From Candidatus Woesearchaeota archaeon (GTDB taxonomy: Archaea; Nanobdellota; Nanobdellia; Woesearchaeales; JAGVYU01): DNA of 47,554 nt. The position numbers were made by a program, and so were the translations under genes. The stretch is taken from the NCBI GenBank assembly GCA_018303105.1, contig JAGVYU010000013.1, positions 1 to 47,554 on the forward strand, read 5' to 3'. Of the stretch, positions 8,676-17,800 are shown one piece after another (position 1 is the first letter of the stretch; every line of letters starts with the position of its first letter). The notes under the pieces are model-generated. The model was not told where the DNA came from. It worked only from the letters and a program-made list of their open reading frames with translations, and searched no databases.

Positions 8676-8945
8676 ATGAGAAATAAATGGATGTTGCAAG
8701 TCATAGCATCCTTAGTTGGCGCTGTAAGCATTGGATTGCTCAGTTTTATATTTTTCGTACAGTATGGAGGCAACAGATGTGATCAGCCACCCGCTTCGAC
8801 ATGTAGTTGCTTCTGTTGTCATATGTTCAATTCTCGGGGTTATGAAGCCTGTGGCATCTTTGGTTTTTGGATCGGAATCCTAGTTGGAGCTATTGTTGGA
8901 GTGTTAGCTGTTCAATTGCTGGGAAAGAAGTTGTTTAAAGGGTAG
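8676..8945 (+). CDS. small two-helix membrane protein with cysteine-rich loop
   Basis: An 89-residue protein with helices at about 7-28 and 60-80. Between them is an extra-membrane loop with six cysteines (NRC, TCSCFCC, EAC) and a basic C-terminus (GKKLFKG). I do not recognise the family. The cysteines could bind metal or form disulfides. ATG 8676 is chosen because a TATA-like element (CATTTATTA, about 8643-8651) sits at leaderless distance. Confidence 0.55.
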   Translation: MRNKWMLQVIASLVGAVSIGLLSFIFFVQYGGNRCDQPPASTCSCFCCHMFNSRGYEACGIFGFWIGILVGAIVGVLAVQLLGKKLFKG

Positions 8946-9019
8946 GAAAAATTAGCATCTCCATGATAAGATTCAGGCGGATGTAAAAGTTATTAAACCA
9001 CTCTTATTTATGTTAATAT

Positions 9020-9553
9020 ATGAAACGCATCGTTATCTCCGGCGGCTCCTATTCTGGAAAGTCAAGCCTTGTTAAGTTATTCAAGAGAGATAAATATAAA
9101 GTAATCCCAGATGTTGGATTTGAAGTCATAAAATCGCTTAATAAGCGGCTTGGAATTCAAGGACAGAAGAGATTTAGGCACAATAATCCGCTGGCGTTTT
9201 ATTCTATGATCCTTAAAAAGCAAGTGCAGTTAGAGAAACACATAAAAGAAAAAAGGGTGATTTTAGATAGGGGCGTCTACGACTATCTAGCTATGTTCCA
9301 ACTCAAAAACCAAAAAATTCCAAAGATGCTAACGATTCTGGTAAAAAACACGGTATATGATACCGTTTTTTTATGTGATACGTTATCAAATTTCGATCAG
9401 AGAAAAGCAACCGGAAGGTCCTTATCCAAGAAAGATTCTCAAAGACTTAAAGGCTTAATCAGAAAAATATACACGCAGGCAGGAATTAAAGTAATTCATG
9501 TTAGAGAGATGCCATTAAAGCAGCGATATATTTTCATTAAAAAACATATTTGA
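9020..9553 (+). CDS. P-loop AAA_28-like ATPase/kinase
   Basis: The Walker A loop GGSYSGKSS is at residues 8-16. A later hydrophobic strand ending in DRG (VILDRGVYDYL) is in the place of Walker B or the kinase DR motif, and RKATGRSLSKKDSQRL resembles the lid of nucleoside/nucleotide kinases. The arrangement fits the AAA_28/NadR-like group, 177 residues, cytoplasmic. The substrate is unknown. A TATA-like GTTATTAAAC at about 8988 makes the ATG at 9020 the start. Confidence 0.7.
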   Translation: MKRIVISGGSYSGKSSLVKLFKRDKYKVIPDVGFEVIKSLNKRLGIQGQKRFRHNNPLAFYSMILKKQVQLEKHIKEKRVILDRGVYDYLAMFQLKNQKIPKMLTILVKNTVYDTVFLCDTLSNFDQRKATGRSLSKKDSQRLKGLIRKIYTQAGIKVIHVREMPLKQRYIFIKKHI

Positions 9554-9571
9554 AACCTTCGTAAACTCCTC

Positions 9572-9600
9572 AGGGAGCTTGAGCGAGAGCTCAACTCCCT
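9572..9600. terminator. hairpin between the ATPase gene and tRNA-Trp
   Basis: AGGGAGCTTGAGC and GCTCAACTCCCT pair over about 12 bases with one bulged base, and a T-rich stretch follows on the plus strand. It probably ends the plus-strand transcript. Confidence 0.5.
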
Positions 9601-9628
9601 CCTTTTGGTCAAGCTTTTGGAAAAAGAT

Positions 9629-9740
9629 TGGGGCTGCTGGGATTTGAACCCAGATCAAAGGCTTTCACCGGGAAGGTTGTGTCAAGCTCATCCCTCCAGT
9701 ACTGGAGGCCCGCATACTAGCCAGGTTGTACTACAGCCCC
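9629..9740 (-). tRNA. tRNA-Trp (CCA anticodon) with a 38-base intron
   Basis: The acceptor stem GGGGCTG/CAGCCCC (9734-9740 and 9630-9636), D arm, T arm (CTGGG/CCCAG) and A73 discriminator (9629) are complete. The loop CTCCAG places CCA at 9703-9705. The 3' anticodon strand (GCCTT) is found only after removing 9664-9701, which puts the intron after position 37, a standard archaeal site. The pairing at the splice sites gives an imperfect bulge-helix-bulge: CTCC of the exon against GGTG of the intron, three of four pairs. One C-U mismatch is left at 27-43. No CCA tail is encoded. A T5 run follows the 3' end. A palindrome (9693-9708) overlaps the anticodon loop and intron start. Confidence 0.92.
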
Positions 9741-9767
9741 ATTGAGATTGTAGAAAAGTAAAACCGA

Positions 9768-9777
9768 ATTTATAAAG
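9768..9777 (-). promoter_or_regulatory. TATA promoter of tRNA-Trp
   Basis: CTTTATAAAT on the minus strand is about 30 bases before the mature 5' end of the tRNA. Confidence 0.6.
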
Positions 9778-9786
9778 ATGATGCTT

Positions 9787-12700
9787 CTATTTCTTTTTCT
9801 TCGTATCTTCTTCTAAGAAGTCAAGTATTTTCTTGTGGTAGACGATGAATGCGATGAGGATGACAAGCACGATGATTCCTATGATCGCGTACAGCCAATA
9901 ATCCCTGAAGTTGTTTTTAATCCATGATCCAACGCTTTGTAATTGGCCATCAGCCCTCGTAACGCGTTCTTTAACAGCCGCGAGTCCGGAAGGCTCTGGC
10001 GCATCCCGAACGATAAGCGTAACCGTGCTTTCATTGATGCCACCCTTGCCATCATCCGCAATGAATGTTGCTGTGGCAATGCCATACCAGTCCTTCTCTG
10101 GAACAAATGTTGCTATTCCACCCTGAATGAGAATCGTGATGTGCTCCGGTGCGATTGCCGTAAACATGAGCACGTCGCCGTCGGGATCCGTGAAATATGT
10201 TGTGAGATCAAGCGTTTGTTGTATATCCTCAGTCATAATCTGTGTAGGAAGGCCTTCCTTTGATTCTGGAACTTCCTGGTCTGGATTCAGGATCGTGATA
10301 AACTGTGCAATTTCTTCCCTGCGTATGGATGTTTGTGCGGTGATACTCTCAATCGAATCAGTAAGCAATCGTGCGTATTCTTCCCGTGAGAGCACTGCTC
10401 CAGTGTCTCGGTTTACAACATCACCCTCAGAATTGTACTGATAATTCCCCGGGATCGCATCCAGGATCGGATCAGATGAATATTCCTCTTCAAGCGAGGG
10501 AGGGATTGCAGTCATGCTGATATAATAGCTGAGACCGAGCAGCACTGCGATAATCGCAAACAATACAAGATATGGAATCCATGATCGCTGGGTTGGCTCT
10601 TCAACTTCAGGAGCTTCGCGCTCAGCAGCCTCTTCCTGTGCGCATATGGCAAAGTAGCTGAAGTACACGAGTTTTGCCTCAAAGTATACAAAGGTATTAT
10701 CCTGGTCTACGATCTTCGTCGGGACGTCCGTCCACGCATTGTCTTCATAGCGCCGGAATACAATATCTTCAGAGCTCAGATTGTGATCAATCAACCACGT
10801 CTTTCTGACTTTAAATCGGACAGAGAGATTTGTGAAAGCGTTTTCATCAAGATCGCTGGGATCAAGCTCCACATACTGGTACACTAACGAAGCTGCCCTG
10901 AGGAATGTTGGTTTTCGTCCAAGGCCGCGAACCGTGACTTTTCCTGTGCTTCGCTTTTTGAGTGTGAGTGTGAGTTCTCCTAAGCCGGTTGCAGGCTTAA
11001 GCGGGAATGAAATGCTTGTATCTGCAGGGTATGGTGCTAATGAGCATACTTGCGTTCTGCGGTTTTCCATGCCGAACCGCACAAATATAATGATCATGAT
11101 GAGAGCGATCACTGCGCCAGCAATGTAGTACCATCCATATACACTCAAATGCTCAGGAGATGTGACAAGATCCCAGTCAACGCTCTGCCAGACAACATAC
11201 CCAATGCCCAAGATGATAACGAGCGCGAGGAGCACGGGAATAATAAGGCTTTTCTTCGGAACGCGAATAGCGGCAGGGGCGTCTTCAGGAATAATTTTCG
11301 GAGCCACTTTGCGCTCAATGACTACCTTTTTTTCCTCTGTTTGAGGCCTGCGTTTGAGCCAGCGAGCGATCACGATGAATACGATAAGCACTGCGATTCC
11401 AGAAATCAAGAATATCCAGTACGCGAGGAAGAATGTTTTCACGACATCGGGGATGTACTCGTAGAAGTACACAAGCACCGTGATGAATGCAACAACAATA
11501 ATCGCTTTGATCGCGTTCCATAGGAAACGTCGCGGTTTCTTTGGCGCTGCGATCTTTTCGGGAGCCGCGCGCCGTTCGCTGACCATAGTTTTTTTGACGC
11601 GTCTGTTTATAAGATGCACGGCAAGGATGATGAATATGATGAGGAGCGCAACGGAGCTTGCAATATACCATCGATAGTCTGCAATCCAGCCCCATCCAAG
11701 TCCGAGAAGCTCGAGCACATCCGGCAGGAAGAAAAATAAGAGCGCCGCGACAATAACCAGGGCTCCATTAATAAGCACTGCTGCTTTATGTGCTTTTATG
11801 AATTCAATACCCTTTGACATCCAGCGCCCAATAATGCTTGGTCGTTTCGGCTTTTCATAAGCTCGTGGGACCTCACGCTTCACTGCTTCTTTTACAGTAA
11901 CCTGCGCCGACTTCTTGCGCATGAGCATGATGAGTATGACAACAAGCAAGACGAGAAGCCCTGCGCTTGCGTATGCAACATATTCCCAAGCGAAGCCCCC
12001 ATCAAGCACAAGTGAGAATTGCTTTGAATACTCTAAGTCATCCTGTGTGGTTACAGTAAGAATGATCGGATACGCTCCGGATGCTGTTTCTGCTGTTGGG
12101 ATTGTTTTCAGTTCAACGAATGCCTCTTCTCCAGGCTGAAGAATTCCCTGTTCAGGATTCAGTGTTATCCACGCTTCATTTGTGAGGATGGAGAACCTAT
12201 ACGTTGCTTCCTGAGTTCCCGTGTTTTGAATCGGAATGCTTGTAAACGTTTCAGCTCGAGGAATAGGAATGCGCGTTGGTCTTTTTTCTGCGATTTCTGG
12301 CGTGTAACAATTTTGAATATCTAACGTAAATGGTACGCTATGGGAAACCCCTGCCCGTTGTGCAATAATCGTGGGTTGCTGAACACTCACGGAATCAAAC
12401 GGTGCTTCCACAGCAATATATCCCGTTGCTGATTGTCCCGCTCCAAGAGCGAGGGGTGCTGGATCAATAGCTGCCCATGAGGGAGCATTCATGAGATAAG
12501 GTGTAAATTCTGCGCTGATACTGCCCAAGTTTGTAATCTGATACGGTATTGTATACTGCGCTCCCTGGCAGATCGTGTACGTAGCATCCTGAGTTGCGTT
12601 AAAGAGGGTTTGCGGATCACGAGCACCCATTTGCAGAGTAAAAGGATTGCAGTCGCGCAGGGTAAGCGTAACTGGAGTTTCCACAGTAATTCCGGACGTG

Positions 12701-13344
12701 AGGGCCTTAACTAAAATATTCGTTGTTATGTTACCCAGCCGATCACCGGGGAATTGAATAAAAACGTCAACAATTCTTGAATCGCCTGGTGCGAGAAACA
12801 CAGGATTTTCATAGAGTGAGCTGTATTGCACGACGTCTTGAGGCGTGATCTCATAGCCTTCAATAAACGTGCCTGTGTTGGCAAGCGAAAACTGATACTG
12901 CGCAAGCTCTCCACTGCATACAGATTGTTCGGAGATAATGGGAACGATATCTGCGTTCATGCAGCGGTCGTATACGATCTGCTGCTCAATGCGCTTTTTA
13001 AGCCCATCATTTGCTGTGAGGTCAATGATCAGGGCGTATGCTCCTTGCGCTGTGCAAGGCGCCTGTATGTATAAGAAAACCTTTTCTTGCGCTCCCGGCA
13101 TCAGGAAGAGCTCTGTTGGGGCGTACGTCGTCCATGCGGCAGCTGGACCGCCAATGGCAACGGTGATAACCTCAACTTCAGTGCCCGTATTTTGAACCTG
13201 AATCGCACTCGTGAGAAGTGTGCACGGGCATGCCGTGATGCGCTCAACACTCGTGGCAGAAAAATCAATGCTAGCAAAAGCGAGAGGCAGCCACAACAGC
13301 ATAACTAGGGTAAAGATACCAAACCTTAGTGTGTTGCGGCTCAT
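9787..13344 (-). CDS. giant membrane-embedded surface protein with NEW3, PGF-pre-PGF-like and Ig-like domains
   Basis: The 1185-residue protein starts with a signal peptide and about 420 residues of NEW3/COG1361 beta domains. A membrane block (about 450-760) follows. It holds paired helices separated by basic segments, and a short aromatic motif recurs before the second helix of each pair (DYRWYIAS, AYWIFLISG, YGWYYIAG). Residues about 770-910 match the PGF-pre-PGF domain (WLIDHN, FRRYEDNAW, YFSYFAI). Then come another helix, an Ig/cadherin-like domain (DLTTYFTDPDGD, about 1035-1110) and a final helix preceded by DYWLYAIIG. The role is unknown; an envelope anchor or scaffold is likely. The start follows GAGGT by five bases, 53 bases after the gene at 13398, so the two form an operon. 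Confidence 0.75.
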   Translation of the reverse strand: MSRNTLRFGIFTLVMLLWLPLAFASIDFSATSVERITACPCTLLTSAIQVQNTGTEVEVITVAIGGPAAAWTTYAPTELFLMPGAQEKVFLYIQAPCTAQGAYALIIDLTANDGLKKRIEQQIVYDRCMNADIVPIISEQSVCSGELAQYQFSLANTGTFIEGYEITPQDVVQYSSLYENPVFLAPGDSRIVDVFIQFPGDRLGNITTNILVKALTSGITVETPVTLTLRDCNPFTLQMGARDPQTLFNATQDATYTICQGAQYTIPYQITNLGSISAEFTPYLMNAPSWAAIDPAPLALGAGQSATGYIAVEAPFDSVSVQQPTIIAQRAGVSHSVPFTLDIQNCYTPEIAEKRPTRIPIPRAETFTSIPIQNTGTQEATYRFSILTNEAWITLNPEQGILQPGEEAFVELKTIPTAETASGAYPIILTVTTQDDLEYSKQFSLVLDGGFAWEYVAYASAGLLVLLVVILIMLMRKKSAQVTVKEAVKREVPRAYEKPKRPSIIGRWMSKGIEFIKAHKAAVLINGALVIVAALLFFFLPDVLELLGLGWGWIADYRWYIASSVALLIIFIILAVHLINRRVKKTMVSERRAAPEKIAAPKKPRRFLWNAIKAIIVVAFITVLVYFYEYIPDVVKTFFLAYWIFLISGIAVLIVFIVIARWLKRRPQTEEKKVVIERKVAPKIIPEDAPAAIRVPKKSLIIPVLLALVIILGIGYVVWQSVDWDLVTSPEHLSVYGWYYIAGAVIALIMIIIFVRFGMENRRTQVCSLAPYPADTSISFPLKPATGLGELTLTLKKRSTGKVTVRGLGRKPTFLRAASLVYQYVELDPSDLDENAFTNLSVRFKVRKTWLIDHNLSSEDIVFRRYEDNAWTDVPTKIVDQDNTFVYFEAKLVYFSYFAICAQEEAAEREAPEVEEPTQRSWIPYLVLFAIIAVLLGLSYYISMTAIPPSLEEEYSSDPILDAIPGNYQYNSEGDVVNRDTGAVLSREEYARLLTDSIESITAQTSIRREEIAQFITILNPDQEVPESKEGLPTQIMTEDIQQTLDLTTYFTDPDGDVLMFTAIAPEHITILIQGGIATFVPEKDWYGIATATFIADDGKGGINESTVTLIVRDAPEPSGLAAVKERVTRADGQLQSVGSWIKNNFRDYWLYAIIGIIVLVILIAFIVYHKKILDFLEEDTKKKK

Positions 13345-13397
13345 GATACCTCAGGAGTTCCTCCTCCCTTTCGCTAGGTTAAAAGAAGGAAAAAAAT

Positions 13398-14702
13398 CTA
13401 GTAGTACGTTTGCGCACCTGAGCCATCCTTGCGCTCGTCCTCATCGGACTTCAGCTTGTTGAAGCCAATGATAAGGCCGAGGATCACGAGGATCACGACC
13501 AGCACAACAAGGCCAATCTCGAGCGCTCGCTTTAGGCTTCCGGCTGCAACCGCTGATCCCTGCACGACATTTGCCGTCAGAGGAATCTGCTGCACCTCGG
13601 CACCTGAGCTGACTGATACGCTGAATCCATACTGTCCCGGCGCAGTCGTTTCGAGCGCGCTCACATAGACAAATATGGACTTCGTTTCTCCACCGTTCAC
13701 AACGACCACGTTGCTTGGGCTGATGCGTACATTCGCAAAGCTATCCGCAGCTGCGACGCTGATCGTGTATGTTTTTGTGGATCTGCCGTTGTTGGTTATC
13801 GTAATGGGATAGATTGCTCCTCCCGTTCCCGCGGTGATGTCCTGGCTTTGGCTGCCAACGGTGATCACGCTCTGAGGGCCTTGCGCTCCTGGACCCGGTG
13901 AGGGTTCGGTAGCATCGAGCTCGCAGGCATCGCCTTCGATAATCTCGATCAGTGCATCCTCTGTCGCGCGCATGTCTCTGTCATCAAACTCAACATCAAC
14001 ACGCACCGTGTATAGTCCCGGCTCAGCACACTCTGGGATTCTCAAGTAGAGCTCTTCGCTTGTCGTTTCATCGTCGTCCTCTCCCTCAGGTTCGAGCTCA
14101 TCAATATAATCTGAAGCGCTCAAATCCAATTCTGGAATGGAGACTGTAATTTTGACACCATCCTCAAGGCGGTCGCCGTCATTTTCGACGCGTACCGTCG
14201 TCAGTAAAGCACGTCCTGCTTTTACTTTTCCGGAAGGTGAGAAGAGAATGTCGTCAATGCGCACTTCGTGCTCAGGCAATTCAACGCCTAATGCGTACGT
14301 CTGCTCAACCGTTGGGTTGCGCCTGTCTTGAATCCTGACACGCAGGAGGTATTCATCCTCTTCCATGCGGCCCGTCAAGGGAAGCGTGAGCTTTTTGACA
14401 TACGTGCGGTTGGCAACCATATCGAAGACATCTGTGTCGTCGCCAATCACGTCGTCGCGTGCATCACCGGCAATTTCTGCCTCAATTTCGACATTGCTCA
14501 TATCAATATCAGAACTTAGCGTCACCTTCACTTCGAAGGATTCGCCGCGCTCAACAGCCCGAACGAAATTCGTTCCAGACGTGTCAAGCACATCATTATC
14601 GAGTTTCACTTCCTCGATCGTCACTGCAGCGCTTGCGAACGCGCTGTACGCAACCATGCTGAAGAGCACGATTGCCAAAAATCCAATATTTCGCATTTTC
14701 AT
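13398..14702 (-). CDS. secreted, C-terminally anchored NEW3-type surface protein
   Basis: A signal peptide (residues 1-26) is followed by acidic beta domains (VTIEEVKLDNDVLDTSG, EHEVRIDDILFSPSGKV) and a Pro/Gly linker. A NEW3-like domain (about 285-380) has the typical ITNNGRSTKTYTISV and VNGGETKSIFVYVSA. One C-terminal helix (about 393-413) and a short charged tail end the protein. It is strongly acidic and uses more GC-rich codons than neighbours. It is probably an envelope protein acting with the giant protein encoded 53 bases downstream. The start follows a GGGGGTA leader segment, shared with the gene at 14873-18709. Confidence 0.75.
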   Translation of the reverse strand: MKMRNIGFLAIVLFSMVAYSAFASAAVTIEEVKLDNDVLDTSGTNFVRAVERGESFEVKVTLSSDIDMSNVEIEAEIAGDARDDVIGDDTDVFDMVANRTYVKKLTLPLTGRMEEDEYLLRVRIQDRRNPTVEQTYALGVELPEHEVRIDDILFSPSGKVKAGRALLTTVRVENDGDRLEDGVKITVSIPELDLSASDYIDELEPEGEDDDETTSEELYLRIPECAEPGLYTVRVDVEFDDRDMRATEDALIEIIEGDACELDATEPSPGPGAQGPQSVITVGSQSQDITAGTGGAIYPITITNNGRSTKTYTISVAAADSFANVRISPSNVVVVNGGETKSIFVYVSALETTAPGQYGFSVSVSSGAEVQQIPLTANVVQGSAVAAGSLKRALEIGLVVLVVILVILGLIIGFNKLKSDEDERKDGSGAQTYY

Positions 14703-14778
14703 GGTATCTTTACCCCCTATTATACTATAGACGATTTGAATCGAATTCCTCCTCAGCGGCTTGCTGGGAGCGTTCGTG

Positions 14779-14839
14779 ATGTAATCACGCGCTGCTTTAT
14801 AAAACTTTCGCTTATGTTGCTATTCGCGAGTGATTACAT
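14779..14839 (-). promoter_or_regulatory. promoter with flanking 10-bp inverted repeat, upstream of the 13398/9787 operon
   Basis: On the minus strand CGAAAG (14805-14810) and TTTTATAAA (14796-14804) form the BRE/TATA. ATGTAATCAC (14779-14788) and GTGATTACAT (14830-14839) are a perfect 10-bp inverted repeat on either side. Between them, ATGTTGCTATTCGC (plus-strand reading, 14813-14826) matches the promoter at 18782-18823. Transcription should begin near 14774, giving a leader of about 70 bases. Confidence 0.6.
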
Positions 14840-14872
14840 AAATGGTGTTTGTTTCTGCACAAACACTGCGAT

Positions 14873-17800
14873 TCAATCGACGATTATGAGTGGTCTATGT
14901 TTGATGCGGTGGAGTCGCTCATCCGTGATATAGATGCGGACATCATACTCCCCAGGATCCGCCCATTCGGGAAGGTCAAGGACTGTACGCAGGTTCACGC
15001 GCTCGCCATCCTCAAGTTCCATAGGCCCAATTTTTCTGTGAATATCAAGCTCATCAATAACGACGGTAACAACCAAGTTGTTAATGTCAAACTTGTCCGC
15101 ATTGCGGAGCGTTAGTGCGAACTCAATGGCTTCTCCGGCCTGCGCGCGCTCCCCACTTTTTCCCTTTGCGTTGACAAATGCAATCTGATCAATGATGAGG
15201 CCGCGTCGTGACGAGCTGATTGGCTTTGGCTCTGGCGGCTCGACAGGTGGCGTTGCAGGAACGACACATGCTCCACGGTAGCAAAAGCTTCCCGCTCCAA
15301 AGTGGTCTGCACAGTTCACGTTCGAATGCGTGACTGCTCCAAACTCGCGGCCGAATGGAATACAGCGATATTCAACAAGGTATCCGATCTGGGCGTTAGG
15401 CTCGCTGAGATGTGGATCATTTGCCTCAATGCATCGATCTGACCGTGTAATAATCTGGTTCGTGGTGTTGTATGCTCTCCCCTGTGTGAAACTTGCGATG
15501 AGCAAACTCGGGTCGCGATCTGCTACTCTCGTGAAGTTAGCGTTAAGCTGTGTGTTGTCATGATCTACGCATGAAATCGGCTCTATTGCCTTAATCACCA
15601 CGCTTGCGGAATCGTTCTGTCCCTGGCTGTCCTCCACCGTGCATGTAGCCGTGAAGATTCCTGATGCGTAAGTATGCCCTATGATTCCGCCTTGGTCACT
15701 AATGACGACGGGTGAACCATCTCCATAGTCAAGCAGGAACTCTAAAGGAGCCGTTCCACCGGATCCCAAACAAGTGAATGTGACTGTGAGAGGTGCAAAC
15801 CCTTGCGTAGGTGTTGCTGAAAAGTGAATCGTAGGGCTTTCGAGCAGGCACATTGAGCTGCAGCCGTCACCATTTTCGGTGTTGCCATCGTCGCACTGCT
15901 CATTCCCCGCAACTATGCCATCACCACAGATAGCAAACGCGCTCACAGATATGTTCTCGCTGTCTTCTGCAATATCCCCGTCATTGTCCGTGACCTTGCA
16001 TGTTGCCGTAAACTCCCCTGCTTCATAGACATGGTTTTTTTGAATGGGCTGAGTGCTTTGGATGGGAGCTGCGGCATCGCCAAATTCAAGTCTGAATGTA
16101 AGAGGCGCGTCACCGTTGCTTCCTGTGCATTCCAAGCTGACGTTAAGTGGAGCATCTCCTGATGTGGGAGACGCGGTGAGTTCAGCAATTGGCTTATGAT
16201 CTCCTGCTACTGTAATAATGAGTGAGTCGAATGCTGTATCTCCATCAGAATCTTCGACCGTGCATGTGGCATTGTACTCGCCAGCGGCGTCATACGTGTG
16301 TGCTGTTGAGAATGAAAAGTCATTATCAACGGGAGCAGATCCGTCACCAAATGTGATGGTGTACGTTGCAGGAGCATCTCCCGGATTGCCTTCGCATCGG
16401 ATAACGCTTGTTACGGGAGCAAATCCTGATTGCGGCTGTGCTGATATGATTGCGCTCGGGGATAGATCTTCGCTGAGGACAGCCACATCGACAGTTGTTG
16501 CTATGGAATCATCATCTCTATCATTTGCCGCGCACGTTGCAGTGTAATCTCCTACAGCCATATACGTGTGGGATGGATTTTGTAACGAGCTCGTTGCGCC
16601 ATCTCCGAATGTCCAAGCATAGGATATGGGAGCATTGCCGCCTTGCGCTTCACAGGTAAAATTTACTTCAAGCGGAGCGATGCCTTCACTAGGATCTGCT
16701 TCCGCGATGATTCCTAAGAAGTCCTTGTCTTCTTGCTCAAGGCCTTCGACATACGTAATATGCTCTCCCTCAATGGGATGATTGTCATCGTACACGAATG
16801 TGTGACTTGCAACTCCATTTGTTGCGGTGCAATTGTAAAATGTGATCGTTGCTGGATTGCCGCCTTGCCAGGGGAGGATGACGCGCATGCATGACGTTGT
16901 CCATCTGCTTTGATTTTGCGCGGTCACGAGGTCAGCAATGTCTATACGGCCATCATTGTTGAGATCAAACTGCTCAATATCTGATGCGCTCGGATCACCC
17001 ACATGCGTCAATAAATAATCCTGAATTGCATTAACGAGGTTTGGATCCTGTGCTTCTAATATACACGTTTCCGTGTTCTGTAATGTACATTTGTTCAGGA
17101 AAGTGTCAAAAAATACGGGATATTCCTCATCAATATAGTCCTGCGCAGCATATGCCGTGGAGAGAGCAACTCCACTAGGAACTCCTGTGAAATTCACTCC
17201 CACGTCAACATTTGTGTTTACTGTTTTTTCCTGGGCCCCAATATTGATTGTTGCGTTGATAAACTGATACTGTGCTTCTTCATCATATATGTGTTGATCA
17301 AATACGCCAACACGGACACGGTACTCGCTTCGGGGCTGCGTTTCAACGCATGCTCCTTTGCTGCACACGAAGTCATCGCCAAACTGATCTGAGCAGTCAA
17401 CATTCACGTGATTCACGATACCATCGAGCTGGCACCAATACTCCACAAGATCCCCGAGCTCTCCTTGCTCGAATCCACCGTAGTGAGGATCGCTTGTCGT
17501 CTCTATGCACCGGTCTCCCCGGAAAATAGTTTGCGATGGATCAATGTAATAAAGTCCTGTAGTTGTTTTTGCGGTAAGGAGTGAATCCTGAACTTCCGGA
17601 GTGAATGTGAAATCGTCAAACACGGCAAAGCGCGTTGTGTTGTCAGGATCTGCGCAGGATAAGTATGCATTGCTGTACACTCCTTGAATGTAACCAACAT
17701 GTTCGCCATGGAAATGGTGGTTATCATCATAGAAGAACGGGAATGTTGTTCCCGTTGCTGTTTGAGTTGCATTGCATTGAAAAAAATAATTTTCTGGAAT

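Noticed and set aside
9693-9708. 16-base palindrome as a protein-binding operator
   Set aside because: It is inside the tRNA-Trp gene and is explained by the anticodon loop and intron start; no promoter is at that point.
11050-11523. Long plus-strand frame opposite the giant membrane protein
   Set aside because: It is antisense to a well-supported coding region, has no promoter or recognisable domain, and reads as a shadow of biased codons.
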